A DNA stretch of 64,000 nucleotides. It comes from Ichthyophthirius multifiliis. Taxonomy: Eukaryota > Ciliophora > Oligohymenophorea > Hymenostomatida. Every line of letters begins with the position of its first letter. Within the stretch, counting starts at the first letter, position 1. Of the stretch, positions 50,612 through 63,425 are shown in pieces. The stretch spans positions 52,946 to 116,945 of the forward strand of contig NW_004086429.1 in assembly GCF_000220395.1 (NCBI RefSeq), read 5' to 3'. The position numbers were made by a program, and so were the translations under genes. The notes beneath the pieces are model-generated. The model saw only the letters and a list, made by a program, of their open reading frames with translations. It did no database searches and had not been told where the DNA came from.

Positions 50612-53520
50612 ATGTTTCCAAAAGAAGAAGTTGAGAATATAAATATATCAAATAGCACTTAAAGCTAATTATCTAGAAGTTCATAATTAAAATTAAGTGT
50701 ACGTATCCATTATAAATCCCCTCCATAAAATCCTAAAAAAATAAATATTTAAGAATAAATAATAGAATTAAATAAATATAATAATATATAAAATCAATTC
50801 CAAATCGAAACATAAATCGAGAAAGAAATATTAAAAAAAGAGAAAAGTTTTAAAAATTTATTAAATAAGATCAGCGAAAATAACTTATAAAAAAAAATAG
50901 AATTAGAAAAATGGGAAAAAATATATGAATAAAAAAATATTTAAAAAAGCGAAAATAAATCTTTAGAAAAAATAAAAAATAAACTTGAAAATAAAATATA
51001 ATCTATTGAAAATATACTCAATGAAATAAAAGACAAACAGTTTTATTCCCAAACCTTAAAACATATAAAAAACAGAGTAAATTCTTAAAAATAGAACTTA
51101 GAAAAAAATCTATTAAAATTATATTTTTTAAACTCCAAATTTGATTTTTCAATATAAATTATATAAGAAGATAAATAAAATGTTCTTATTTAAAAATATT
51201 TAGCAAATTTTCAAAAAAAATGCATTTTTTAAAATATGAAAAATTTATAAAAAAAACACGATGAAAAAAATTAAAAAAAACAACTCATTCTATAATAATA
51301 GAAATAATAATTATATAATACACTAATTTCTTATAAATAGCAAGATCAAAATTTGAGTTAATAGAAAATAAATTTAGATAAAAGTTTATTATTAATTGAG
51401 TAAAGTAAATAAGAAAATTCATAAAAAATATTTGAAAAAGACAATAGTATATATAAATATACAATTTAAGATATTCATAAGTTAGGTGCAATATATGAAA
51501 TTTTCGTTTAAAAAAATCCTGAAAAATACTTCAAAAGTATCTCAAAGGAAATATCATTTTAAATTTCTACTACAATAAATTTAAGTAATGAGCATTCTAC
51601 ATAAGAATTAGAATTTGACAATACAAATAATTTATAATTTTAAAATATAGTAGATAATATAAATGATATAGTAAATAAATTAATAATAGAATATAAATAA
51701 ATGGATTAAAATTAAAAATTTTTGGTAAAAAAAATTTAATCAATTTCCTAATAAATATAAGAAAATTTAGAAATAATTTAATTTTTGAATTAATAAATTG
51801 ATTCGAATTAAAAAAATGATTTTGAAAAAAAAGGAGAATTTTTTATATAAGAAAATAATAATGGTAATAATTAAGAATATTTTTAACATTTAAATTATTA
51901 AGAAATGCAATATTTAATAAATTCAGATAAAATAAATTAATTGTATTTAGTTTTATAATAAAATATCAATTTAATTTTGTTTAAATTTTTAAGACTTTTT
52001 GGAATTATTTCGAAATTCAATAAAGATGAAACTTTAGAACAATTTATCTATCAATAAAAAATAGAATTAAAAGCTATTATTGATTTAAGTAATTAAATTT
52101 TTCAAAGAGAATAAATTTAAGTCTATATAGAAATTAATCCATATAAATAAATAGAAAAATATGCCAATATAGATTAAATAATTAAACTTTTTTGTTAAAA
52201 AAATGACATTTTTTCAATTTTAAAAAACCTTTTTGAAATTTTCTTTCCTTCCTTTGATGTTGTGAAAGATTTTTTTTTTTCCTTTTTTTATAAAAACTTC
52301 AATATTCTCAAGTTTTGTTTAAAAAAAGATATTTTAATTTTCTTTTTTGAAATAAAAGAAGACCTTGAAAATATTTTTAACAACTAAAATTTTTAAAACG
52401 ATTAAAAATTTACAAAAGAGGAATTTTTAAAGATTTAAATTTTATAAAAAATCGAAAATCTATATGAAACCGCAAATATAAATTACACAAATGTAATTTC
52501 CTTATATTTAATTACTATATAAAATACTTTAAGAACTGTTTTTGGTCAAATTTCTAGTTTAGAAAGTATTAATTTAAGCCCTAAAGGTAGTTTAAAAAAC
52601 TTGAGTTTTTACAAAAATAAGCAAATATAAAAATTCGAATTATACAAAGGCAAAGAACTTGAGAAATATAATAAAGAAAATAATACTAATAATAATAATG
52701 AAATCATATACTAAAATTAAACTAGAAATAATATAAAAAATATAAACTAAAAATAAAAACTATTAGGAAATTCTTTTTTTTTTCTTCAAAAAGTTTGTCT
52801 CCTTATTCAAAAAAAAATACAAAAAAAACTGACGAAAATCTTAATTTTTTAGTCCATATAGATAATAAATTTAAATAAAAAAAATAAAATGTGAAAATCG
52901 AAATAAATGAGTTAATAAAACAATAGAAAATAATAAAAAACACCAAATAAAGCCAAGATAAAAAATTACTAGAAAATTAATAAGATAAATATTAAAATAA
53001 TTAAATTAAAAAAGGTTTTTTATAGGAAGAATATATTAAATAACTTGAAAAAGATATAGAACTTACATAAAAAGATACATCTATGTATTATCTATTCAAA
53101 AAATATATATAGCCACCTAATAACGTTTAAATGTTAAATAGAATGTCTAATCGAAATTCAATTAAAGGGTCTTTTTATTTAAAAGTTTAAAGAAAAAAAA
53201 GCAAATAGGATTTAAATGAAACATATTCTGGGCAATAAAGTAGAAAAGAATCTAAAATTAGTTTTTTAAAAAAAATTAACATTATAAATGAAAAAGACGA
53301 AGAAGATGGAATTAAATTAAAAACTATAAAAATTGTTAAATATAAAAATACTACTAATTAAAAATAATCTCCAAGATAAATTTAAACTGCTTTACCATTA
53401 ATTTAAAGATCAAATAGTCCAATTATCAAAAAAAAAAAAAAAAATTAACAATAAAGTCCTAAAATTGTATAATAATTTAAAAAAATAGACTCGTCTTAAA
53501 ATTCTACTAATAAATAATGA
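50612..53520 (+). CDS. Large coiled-coil protein (about 970 residues)
   Basis: ATG 50612 (MFPKEEVENINISNSTQ) to TGA 53518-53520, apparently without introns. It is largely Glu/Lys/Gln/Asn-rich coiled coil, interrupted by a Phe-rich helical region (about residues 530-580: SILKNLFEIFFPSFDVVKDF, CLKKDILIFFFEIKEDLENI) and a Ser-rich tail (SPRQIQTALPLIQRSNSP). The translation shows LNKISENNLQKKIELEKWEK and DIHKLGAIYEIFVQKNPEKY among typical segments. One single-base frame break lies in the T10 run at about 52772-52782; an added T restores the C-terminal 250 residues. No recognised domain; likely structural, perhaps cytoskeletal, by composition and by neighbourhood only. The minus-strand ORF at 51285-51491 is antisense shadow. 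Confidence 0.7.
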
Positions 53521-53620
53521 ATTTTTTTAAAAAAATAAAAATAAAAAATTAATAAATAAATAAAAAAAATTATTTTTGTAAAAAAAAAAAAAAAATATTT
53601 ATTATATAAAATAAAAAAAA

Positions 53621-54081
53621 ATGAAAACTTAAGATTTATTAACACCTCAATCATATTAAACAAAAACATCGATAAATTAAGATTCTATAAATAATTTTTC
53701 AAACAAAAAAATATAACAAGATACTAATAAAAAAAATAAAAATAAGTTGTTAGAATCATTAAAATTTAACTAATTATTCAAATAATCTATAAATAATGAA
53801 AATATAACAAATATATATGCTATAAGAAATGAAAAAGTTTAATAACTAAAACATGAGAAAATAAATTTAAAATAAATAGCAAATTAATCATGCTAACATT
53901 TTTAAACATAACCATTATTTTTTTTAAATAAAATTAATTATACACAAAACAACAAATTTAAATACATTCCATAAATATAATTAAAAAATAATATTAATAA
54001 GGCATGTAATAATTAAAAATATGCTAATAATAAAAATGATAAAATTAATAATAATAATTATAATAATAATGATAATAATAA

Positions 54082-54112
<31 letters not shown>

Positions 54113-55638
54113 TTTTAATAATCTAAAAATAAGTAATAATAAAAATTAATAATTAAATAACCATATTTTTAAAATCCTAAAAAAGATACATTTATTTAAA
54201 ATAAATATTAATATTTTTTCGATAAAAATGGTTAATTTTAATATCTAAATAATAAATTCGAAAGCGAATTTTTAATATAGCCTCTTGACTTTGTCAAAAC
54301 AACAGATTCAAATATTTAAGTATAACATTCTTTCCCTAATAATAAATTTAAATAAATAAATACAGACGAATAACAAAATTAGATAATAAAATAGGGCCTA
54401 ATAGGCATTAAAAATAGAGATTAAATAGCAAATTTAATTAAACTTATAGAAGAAAGACCCTCTGACAATTTTGAGTAAATATAAGATGTTTTGCAAAGAA
54501 GTAAAAATAGAAAACATCCTAATAGTAAAAGATAAAGAAATACAACATACTTAAAATAATATATAGAGTATTGAAAATGATAAAATTACAATGTATAATT
54601 TTAACGAATAAGTACAAAAATTAGAAAATCAATAAAAATTTTTAAGCCATTTAAATTAAGATAAAATGAATGATTTTTTACCTTTATATGTTAAAAAAAG
54701 ACTCCGAAAAAATTTAACAGGAAAGCAATTAAGAGAAAATATAGTAAGAATACTTCAACATGTTCATTAATTTGGATTAAGTTTAAAGGAAATTTGTGAA
54801 AACAAAGTTTTTTCGAATAAAGCTTTTGAAAAAAAAGGAAGCTATGAATTTATTAATGCAGTTAAAATTAATGATATTAATAAAGTATAAGAATTTTTGA
54901 TTGAAAATAAATATCTTGTATTTGATTTTGATTATGTATATATAATTATTTTTTTTAAATTACTTTTTTTATCTTTTTAATTATTTTTTTTATTAATATT
55001 TTATTACTTTTTTATTCATTTTTAATACTTTTTTACTTTTACAATTATTTATATATTTTTTTGTATTTACTTTTGAATTTTTTATTAATTTTTTAATTTT
55101 TATTTTTTACTTTTATAAATAAAATAGATATATATGACTGCATTACATTGGAGTTGTAAAAGAGGAAATATAAAATTATGTAAATGTTTAATTGATTATG
55201 GAGCTGATATTAATGCTCTTGATATTGTTAAATAAAAAAATTCAATTTAAAATTTTTAATTTATATATATATATTTAAAGTTCGGAAGACCTCCTTTATA
55301 TTATGCGATTTAAAATGGAGATTTAGAACTTATTAAAGTATAAATTTTTTATTTATTTTAAATATGTTATATAAAAAAAAGCTAATTTTATTTAATAAAG
55401 CTATTCCTTGGAAAAATAAATACATGAATTACGACGAGCTTATTTAAAATAAACCTTTAGTTAAATCTATTATATCTTAAGCTAAAAATGTTAATTTTTT
55501 TAATATATATTTATTTAAAATATTTATATGCTTATATATTTTAATTAGATACATCTTATTTTAAAAATGACTCCTTTAAAACTTAGAAATTAAGTCTGGA
55601 ATAAAAAAAATTGTGTTTTTTAATATATTATTAATTGA
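53621..55638 (+). CDS. Ankyrin-repeat protein with disordered N-terminus
   Basis: ATG 53621 (MKTQDLLTPQSYQTKTS) opens about 290 residues of Asn/Gln/Lys-rich sequence, including a poly-Asn run (about 54046-54112). A 25-base intron (GT at 54493 to AG at 54517) seems to bridge the frame to KEIQHTQNNIQSIENDKI. A conserved helical segment VKKRLRKNLTGKQLRENI and LQHVHQFGLSLKEICENKVF follows, then ankyrin repeats: FINAVKINDINKVQEFLIEN, TALHWSCKRGNIKLCKCLI with DYGADINALD, and GRPPLYYAIQNGDLELIK. Introns at 54936-55127 (192 bases), about 55228-55278, 55340-55381 and 55490-55549 separate the repeats. It ends after MTPLKLRNQVWNKKNCVF at TGA 55636. Ankyrin repeats mediate protein binding; partner unknown. 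Confidence 0.8.
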
Positions 55639-55896
55639 ATTTTAGAAAAAAGGATTTTAATACTTTATTAATTTTTTTTTTTTTTTTTTATTATATATAA
55701 AAATAATAAATTATTATTTATTTTTATTTTAATTATTTTATTTATATAATAAAAAAATCTTTATAACGAATTAAATTTTTATTACAAATTTCAAATAATT
55801 TCTTTTATTAAATATTATTTAAAAATATATAAATATATTATTTTAATTTATAAATATTTAAACATAAATTTATTAAAATATAAATAAAAATTAGAA
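55639..55896. other. AT-rich intergenic region
   Basis: About 260 bases between two plus-strand genes, with a T-rich block followed by AT. Nothing recognised. Confidence 0.45.
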
Positions 55897-56858
55897 ATGA
55901 AATAACTTTAATAAAGTTAATAATTTAAATTTAATTAAACCAACTTTTTCATGTTAATTGATAGCTGTTAATGTAAAATATTATAATTAAATAATATATT
56001 ATTATAAAATATAAATAAAACAAACAGAATTAGTATATGACGATAAATAATATTTAAAAAATAATATAAACAATGAAAATATATAAATGATTCTACGAAT
56101 TTATTAATAAAAAAAAGGTAATAAAATCTTATACTATATTAAAATTTATTTTATATAAAAACTAATTTATTTTTTAAATAAAAGACATCTAAAATTTACA
56201 ACTATAATTGCGTTTATTTTTAATAAAATAAAAAATTCAGACTAATATAAAAATTAATTCTGCCGAAAAAAAAATAAAAATTGACTCTTTTGAAACACAA
56301 AGAAACACATCTATAAATTTATAATAAAGCAACAATATAAAATAATAAAAAAATTAAGAAAATTAAGAAAAAATATAATTTAGTGAATATTAAACAGAAA
56401 ATACAAACAAATATAATAAATCTAAATACTTAATTTAAAATAATAACGAAATTAAATTATTTAAAAAATAATTTTAAGATTAAGAATAAATATAAAGAAT
56501 ATAAACCGAACCAAATTATTATGTATAAAGATTTTCTAAAAATAAATGTTCAATAAAGGAAAGAGATAATACTTTACAAGAAAGTAAATTTATCAATACT
56601 ATAAATAATGATACTTAAAATACTTCAAATGAAGAAAAACACAAAAAATATAATATTTAATAAATAATATAAAATATTAAAAAATAACAAATGGAACTAG
56701 AATAATAAAAAAATTAAAATGCTTAAAAAAAAGATTCTTTATAGTCAAATGCAATTGAAAAAAACTAATTAATATAATATATGTAAGTTTCTAAATAAGA
56801 ATAATTATAATATTAATATTATAATAATATAGTTATAAATTAAAATATAAAAAAAAAA

Positions 56859-56896
<38 letters not shown>

Positions 56897-57724
56897 TAAT
56901 AATAATAATAATAATTATAATAATAATTTTAATAATAAAATAAATAAAAAATTAATATTAAAAGATTTTCCATTAACAAGTTTTCTTTAAATTAATTATA
57001 AAAAATATTATTATACCTAATTTTTATATATTTGATATTTAAAATAATAAATCTGTTATAACTTTAATCATTAATAAATTTTTCTTACATTTGTGTAATG
57101 CATAAGATTTGTTTGATTATTTATTTTAAAATTAAGAAACTTATTATATTAATTATATTTAGTTTTAAGATTTAATGAATAAAAAATATTCTTAATAAAG
57201 TTAATAAGACTTTTAATTATTTTTTGATTTTCTTGATAAAGTATTTATATTTTAATAAATATAATTGTATTAAATTTTATTTTAGAATAATTAATTTTTT
57301 CTAGATATTGATTTAGTTGGATATGGATTAATGTATTTATGTAATTATTAGGGATAATAGCATTCGAAACTTCTTTAATTATTTAATTATCTTGATATAA
57401 ATCATATAGGATTTATAACTAGAAATTAAGTTGAATTATGTATTTAACAACATATAAATGGCAATTATTAACTTTTAAACAAACACTTTAAAGCTGATTA
57501 AACATAATTGTTTATAAAAAATAAAAAAATACATATTTTAAAATAATATTTAATAAAAGGTTATTTGATTAAATTGATTATGATAAAAAAGGCTTTATTA
57601 CTTATTGGAAATTGTATAAAGGGTATTTTAATATATATATATATATTATAATTTTTTTAAAAAAAAATAACAAAATAGAAAAAATAATATATCTGTAAAA
57701 TAATTAATAGATTATTTCAATTGA
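55897..57724 (+). CDS. EF-hand protein with poly-Gln tract
   Basis: ATG 55897 (MKQLQQSQQFKFNQTNFF); a 55-base intron (55973-56027) joins DSCQ to QLVYDDKQYLKNNINNENIQ. After a second intron (about 56118-56185) there is a long Gln/Asn/Lys-rich region ending in (TAA)10 read as poly-Gln plus poly-Asn (56862-56940). The C-terminal third has EF-hand character: QDLFDYLFQNQETYYINYIQ, LFNYLDINHIGFITRNQVEL (a loop with Asp, Asn, Gly, Ile) and, after an intron, LFDQIDYDKKGFITYWKLYK with a clear DYDKKGFIT loop. The last intron joins LYKG to KNNISVKQLIDYF and TGA 57722. One single-base break near 56998-57004 (surplus A) separates the Q-rich part from the EF-hand part. It may be a calcium-responsive regulator, but the ligand sets are incomplete. 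Confidence 0.68.
56862..56940. repeat. (TAA)n coding repeat: poly-Gln then poly-Asn
   Basis: About ten TAA followed by imperfect AAT units within the EF-hand gene. In the ciliate code the TAA run is read as glutamine; under the standard code it would be a run of stops. Confidence 0.8.
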
Positions 57725-58725
57725 AAATAAAAAAAATATAAAATAATAATAATTAATAAATATAAATATATATATATATCTATATATAAATCTATATTTA
57801 TTTATTATATCTTATAATAATTAATTTTTTTTCAAACATATCTTAGAATTTATAAGTTTTATATATATATTTTTTTTTTTTTATCTTTCATTTTTTTTTT
57901 TTTTAAATAAATTCATTTTTTACTAAATTTTATATATTATTTATTTTTATAAAATCCTAAAAAATACATTTTTTCCATTTTTATTTCTAAATTTTATATT
58001 AATTATTACTTTCTTTTTTTATATCATCATTATTTTTTTTATTATTCATATAATTTTTTTTCTTAAATAAATAAATATTTATTTATTATTTATAGAATGT
58101 ATTTATTTTAATTTTAATTTATTAATAGATTTCTTTAATAAAAATAAATATTCATATGTACTAAAATTATAAATCTATTAAATTATTTTAATCTTACATA
58201 TATTAATATTTCTCATTTGTTATAAAATTCATATGTACTAAAATTATAAATCTATTAAATTATTTTAATCTTATAATATTTCTTATTTGTTTTTAAAAAA
58301 ATATAAATATTATTAATTTAATTAAATTTATTATTTAAATAAATAAAATTTATTGATATAAATATATTTAATTTATTTAATTTAAAATTAAATTTTATTT
58401 ATAATATTGTAATAAATTAAAAAAATGTATCTAAAAATTTTATTTATAAAAATTAAACTTTTATAATATATAAGATTTTTTTTTAAAAAAATTTAAATAA
58501 TTAACAAAGACAATTCTATATAAAATTATTTATATAAAATGATATAAAAATGAAATTATCATGAAATTATAAAACTGCATAAATATTTTTATTAAAAAAA
58601 ATTAAATATAAAAATAAAAAATAATTAATTAAAATTCAAAATTAAAATATCTAACCATATAAGAATTTCTAATAAAAATAAATATAAATTAAAAAAAAAA
58701 ATAATAAAAAATAGTTTATATATAA
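57725..58725. other. Convergent AT-rich intergenic region
   Basis: Lies between two converging genes. It contains the direct repeat at 58151-58280; otherwise no gene seen. Confidence 0.5.
58151..58280 (+). repeat. Direct tandem repeat, about 77-base unit, two copies
   Basis: The block beginning ttcatatgtactaaaattat at 58151 recurs at 58228 almost unchanged, including the following aatctattaaattattttaa, with small differences only near ctta(cata) and tct(c/t)atttgt. Non-coding; probably a recent local duplication. Confidence 0.85.
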
Positions 58726-61396
58726 TCAAACTTGAATTTTTTATAATATAGACATTTAGTTTCCACCATCACAAACAATCAATTCTGATGAAAATAAAGT
58801 CACACATTAAGAAAATGTAATTTATTATTTATTATAAGCATCGACCTAACTAAGCATTTTTTATATTTCTGTTTCATCTTTTTCTATTCCCATTTTAATT
58901 AATAAATCTCTAAATTCATTCTAAAATGTATATAGATTAAAAATAATTATATAATATATTTGTAAATATAAAAATATAAGATAAATTAATAAATATTATA
59001 TATAAATATAAATAAATATTATATATTATTTATATATATATATATATATTTTTTAAATATATTAATAATAATTACCTCATTTATTATACCATTTTAATCT
59101 TAATCCACACTTCTATATAGTTGGATGAATTTTCTTAGAAATTTTTCATGACTTTTTAGTTAGAAATCTAAAATAATTTTTTAAAATACTGTAAATTCAA
59201 TTCTTGCTTTTTCCTTTTCTTATTAATATCCTAAATATTCTTCTCTTGTCATTTTTTTTCTTTCTGCTAAAGTTGCATTTTTTCCATAAACATAAAATCC
59301 TTTCTATTTTTCAATTAAAGACTCCGCATCTTCTTAATTATACATATATTTAATAATATCAATAGTTTCTTCTTCACAAATCCATCCATTAATTTTTTAA
59401 TTTAGCATATCCTTTATATCATTTGCATGTTTATAGGAATATTTGCCTCTTAAATACATTTTTAATAATTCCTAAATAGTATTTTTAACTTAATTTTATA
59501 CAAATCTAAATTCTTCATCACATTCATTCCTTAAGATTTTTCCAAAAACTGCCACATCATTATCTTCTGAAGAAAATTTTCTTATTCCATTTATTAAAGC
59601 TGCTGCCCATTCTATAATTAAATTTTTCAGTCCATATTTCTAATTCAAATAAGTATACATATGTTACTCCATTGTTTCCCTTGGTAACTATGCTTCCTAA
59701 TATTTTTTATCAAAACTTTGTTTAGATTTGTATATTTCCTCAATTGTTTCTTTTAATTATCTAACAGTTAATGAACGGATAGTAGAAGGACCTACAATAT
59801 TACTAGACTAGAAACTTTAATATGGTAATTATTGGATTTTAGTTTAAAAGGTTTAATAATTATTTGGAAAGTTTTACTATATATTTATATTTATATAATT
59901 ATTTTTATTTTATTTTTACTTATTTTAAAGCTCCTTTAGGAGAATCTTTTTAATTTTAATTGTTTAAAGTTAATTATTCGTCTACATTCTATCTTTTAGA
60001 ATTTTTGATTATTTTTTGTAAATAATTATGATTTTCTTCTTTTAACTATTATATTTCTTGTTTTAATTCATTATTTTCTTATTTTAAAAGTGTATAATCT
60101 GGCGCAAATTCTTTTTTAAATTTAGGCTGAATAATAGTGATTTCTGAAAAAAATAAAAAAACATTTTTATTTGTATATATATTATATTTACATGACATAT
60201 CATAAAATATACTATTATGTGCATCTCTTATATTTTATAAAATATTTGAAATCCTTGAATCAGCATTTGCTAGATAATCAACTATTTTTGCAAAACAAAT
60301 ATCATATAGAGCATATTTAGCCCTTAGGATATTATTATTAACAATATTTTCAGGTTATCCTTATTTTAATTTATTAGAAAGATCAATCATAACATTTTTC
60401 ACATGCTCATCAAATTCATCAGCTAATTAAGGGTCTACATTAAGCTCGCTTAATCTATATAATTCTCTAATATCGTCATATGTAATAGCGACTTTTTCCA
60501 GATCTTCTTATTTAAGTGTAATTTCTTATATTTATTCTGTAATTTCAGTTTATCCTAATTATTATTATTAACTACTACTTACATTATTATTATTATTTAC
60601 AATATTATTTTTAACTGTATTACTAATATTAAATTAAGGTAAATGCTCTTCTTCCTCTTCATAATTATCTTACAGTTATTAATGATCAATTTAATCGTCA
60701 TCTTCTCCTTGTTCTTCGTTTTCATTTTCTTAATCATCGTTTTCATTTGGATTATTTTGGTGTTGGTTTATGTCGATTTTATTTATTTGTTGGATTTATT
60801 GTAAGTTTTCGACTAATAAATTAAATTCATATTCTTGGTTTATATTTATGTGCAATATTAATAAATTAGGTAAACTTTATAAACCTGGTATTACATTATT
60901 TATCTTTTATTTTTATTTTTTTTTTATTTTTATTTTATTTTTTTACGTCTTTTATTTAATTGCTTGATATATCTAAATATTATAGATTTTATAATATTGA
61001 AAGGTCTTCAGGAAGTCGTTTTAATCTGTTTCCGTGTAATGATAATTATTTTAGATTTTTAAATTATTGTAATAAAGGTAATAGTTCAGTTAAATCTTCT
61101 ATTTATCTTATTTTTAGTTTTTAATTTAATAAAAATATAAAACAAAGTTTAAATAAATTTTATAAATATCTAATTTATTCTTGTTTTTTAAAAAAGATAT
61201 ATATTTTTGTTTATTTCATATTTGTATTTGAATTTTTTATAAATTATTTGATTATATTTTATATTTAAATAAAAATTATGTTTAATAATATTTTTTTAAT
61301 TAAATATTTAATTTATTACGCAAAATCTAGATCAATTGATTCTATTTATGGATTATGCCTTAATATTCCTTATAATTTTTCTTAACAATTAAACAT
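58726..61396 (-). CDS. LRR / coiled-coil / EF-hand protein
   Basis: Start at 61396 (MFNCQEKLQGILRHNPQIES) leads through a probable intron to leucine-rich repeats: LLPLLQQFKNLKQLSLHGN, RLKRLPEDLSILQNLQYLDI, and after another intron LQSLPNLLILHI. A long acidic Asp/Glu/Gln region (about 60655-60760) is followed by helical segments (YDDIRELYRLSELNVDPQLA, RAKYALYDICFAKIVDYLAN), a coil (LLKQENNELKQEIQQLKEEN) and a well-conserved helical domain. That domain has SLTVRQLKETIEEIYKSKQS, LPRETMEQHMYTYLNQKYGL and KNLIIEWAAALINGIRKFSS. It ends with an EF-hand split by an intron, SVDQDQNGIINE plus NEFRDLLIKMGI. LRR proteins with coils and EF-hands are frequent in cilia, so an axonemal or basal-body role is possible; the helical domain's family was not identified. 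Stop at 58726-58728. Single-copy minus-strand gene with at least four introns. Confidence 0.75.
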
Positions 61397-61896
61397 TAGT
61401 TAAGTTTTTTTTATGTTTATTTTTTTATTTTATTTTTGGTTGTTATATATTAATTATATGAAATACAAATTTAAATAAGAAAATTAAATTTTTTATTTAA
61501 ATAATAATTATAATTTTATTTATATATTTTATTATTTTCATATAAGAAATATATATATTTCAATTAACTATTAGTATTATTGATTTTAAAATAAAATTTT
61601 ATATTTCAATTTATAGTTTTTGTATAAAATTACGAAAAATAATATAAATTAAATTTAAAGTCTTAATTTAACAATTTTTTTTATTTATGAATTAAATATA
61701 TAAAATTTATAAAATTATTAATAATTTATTTAGTTAAAATTATATAAATCATAATTTATATATAAAATAAAAGTTCCTCTAAAAAATAATTAAAAATATT
61801 TTTAAAAATAAAAATAAAAAAAAAAAATATTAATATATCAATTATAAATTTTTTAGTTATAATATATTTAAATTTAAATATTTTTTTATAAAAAAA
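61397..61896. other. AT-rich intergenic region
   Basis: Between the LRR gene start and the 3' end of the WD-repeat-like gene, both minus strand. Nothing recognised. Confidence 0.5.
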
Positions 61897-62969
61897 TCAA
61901 TCAATCATTATTATACTATCTTTGAATTACTATTAATCTTGATTTTGTGATTTGATATTTTATATCTTAATTTTATATATAATTAATTTTTTTTTCTCGA
62001 CAAAATAAATTTCTTATTAATTTTATAAATAAATAGCTGAAAGAATATTTGGTTTCCCCAAATCAATTTAAGCTATTTTTTATAAATCTTTTCCATATCC
62101 TCTAACTAAATAAACCATTTTTTTATGATACCCAGGTTAAACAAAATAAAAATTGTTTAAACCTTCCACAGGTATTATTTTAGAATAACTAGCAAATATC
62201 TATTTCATGGTAACAGGTTAATTAGTTGGGATATCAAACATTTATGCGAAATAATCTTTTCTAAAAAAAAAAATATTTAAAAATAATAATTTATTTACCC
62301 ACTAACAATAATTCTTCTTTGATTTATTTTATAAACAAAAGATTCAGGTTAGAATTATTCAGTAAGATATTCATTATTTTTAGAATCGATGTCTAAACAG
62401 CATAATATTTATTTATAACTAAAAATTATTTTATCAACTTTACTATCAAAATCAACATTAAAAGAGTCAAATAAATGCAAACAATTTTATTCTGTAATTT
62501 TATGAGATAATCCAAAAGATTAAATAGTATTTCCATTTTATATATCATATATCTTATTTAATGTATAAAAAAATTAAAATATAAAAAATAATAAAATATA
62601 CATTTATTAATGTTCCTAGTTTATTATCACTTGCTTCACTAAAAACAGCCAACAAAGGCTTACTATTATGTTCTAAAAAACTAACTTTTTTTCTTTTGCG
62701 ATAGTTAAAATTTCTTTAAATTATTCGACTTCAATTACTTTGAATTAATTTTATTATTAATCGAGTATCAAGATGATTTGTTAATGCTAATAATATTTTA
62801 TAAATATTTGTTAATTCTCAACTAAAGAATATTAAAAAATAATTTCTTTTTAAGGGTTTAATTAGATTTTTTCTATTTATGTTTTATTTATTAATAAATA
62901 CTGATTTGCGGAAAAATTAGTTTGAGTTTGTTAATAATTTAATTATGTAATCTAAGTATCAGAATCCAT
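61897..62969 (-). CDS. WD-repeat-like protein
   Basis: From ATG 62969 (MDSDTQITQLNYQQTQTNF) with introns near 62545-62600 and 62262-62299. Beta-propeller-type segments: FKVIEVEQFKEILTIAKEK, FLEHNSKPLLAVFSEASDNK, LGTLINIYDIQNGNTIQSFG (a typical VxIYDIxxG blade end), CLDIDSKNNEYL, VYKINQRRIIVSGKDYFAQM with FDIP following, and the last GYHKKMVYLVRGYGKDL and IAQIDLGKPNILSAIYLQN. The signature Trp-Asp is mostly replaced by YD or FD, so the family is uncertain. A one-base frame break sits at a seven-A run near 62683-62689; one more A makes KEKKVSFLEHN. TGA 61897-61899. Likely a scaffolding protein; function unknown. Confidence 0.6.
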
Positions 62970-63074
62970 TGGTAATATATATTAATATTTTTTAAATGCA
63001 ACCATAAATATTTTTCTATTTTTCCAATATTTTATTAGAATAATTATATATATTATCGCATGTATAGAAAAAGA
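62970..63074. other. Short AT-rich spacer
   Basis: AT-rich spacer or intron between the WD-like gene start and the next open segment; the two could belong to a single gene. Confidence 0.35.
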
Positions 63075-63425
63075 AATTATTCTAAATTCATATCCCTATT
63101 TATTATTTTTATAAAAATATTGTAGTGGAGTTTATTTATATAAATAAATATTTTTTTTACTTTTGTAAGAAAAATATAAATACAATTTATTCCATATAGT
63201 AATATATATTTAAAAAAATCATGTTTGTAATATGGATTTGCAAATATTATAGAAAATTCATTAAACGAGGAATAAAAATATCCCAAAAATTCCATTACTA
63301 ATATTTTATAAACTAATTTTTTTTCGATATCAATATCTCTTGCAATATCCTATAAATACATATGAAATCCTATTTCTAGAGTGGTAATAAATAAACCAGA
63401 AAAAATCCTTGGAATGCAACTAAAG
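63075..63425 (-). CDS. Coding fragment, hydrophobic, gene unresolved
   Basis: On the minus strand a frame reads FSGLFITTLEIGFHMYLQDI, ARDIDIEKKLVYKILVMEFL, GYFYSSFNEFSIIFANPYYK, mixing acidic and hydrophobic residues as in real protein. A good acceptor TTCTTTAG precedes it near 63425, so this looks like an internal exon whose start lies towards the window end and whose 3' end is unclear. It might be the 5' part of the WD-like gene. Family not recognised. Confidence 0.4.

Noticed and set aside
60770-60967. Plus-strand ORF in the LRR gene
   Set aside because: Antisense to coding and intron sequence of the minus-strand LRR/EF-hand gene.
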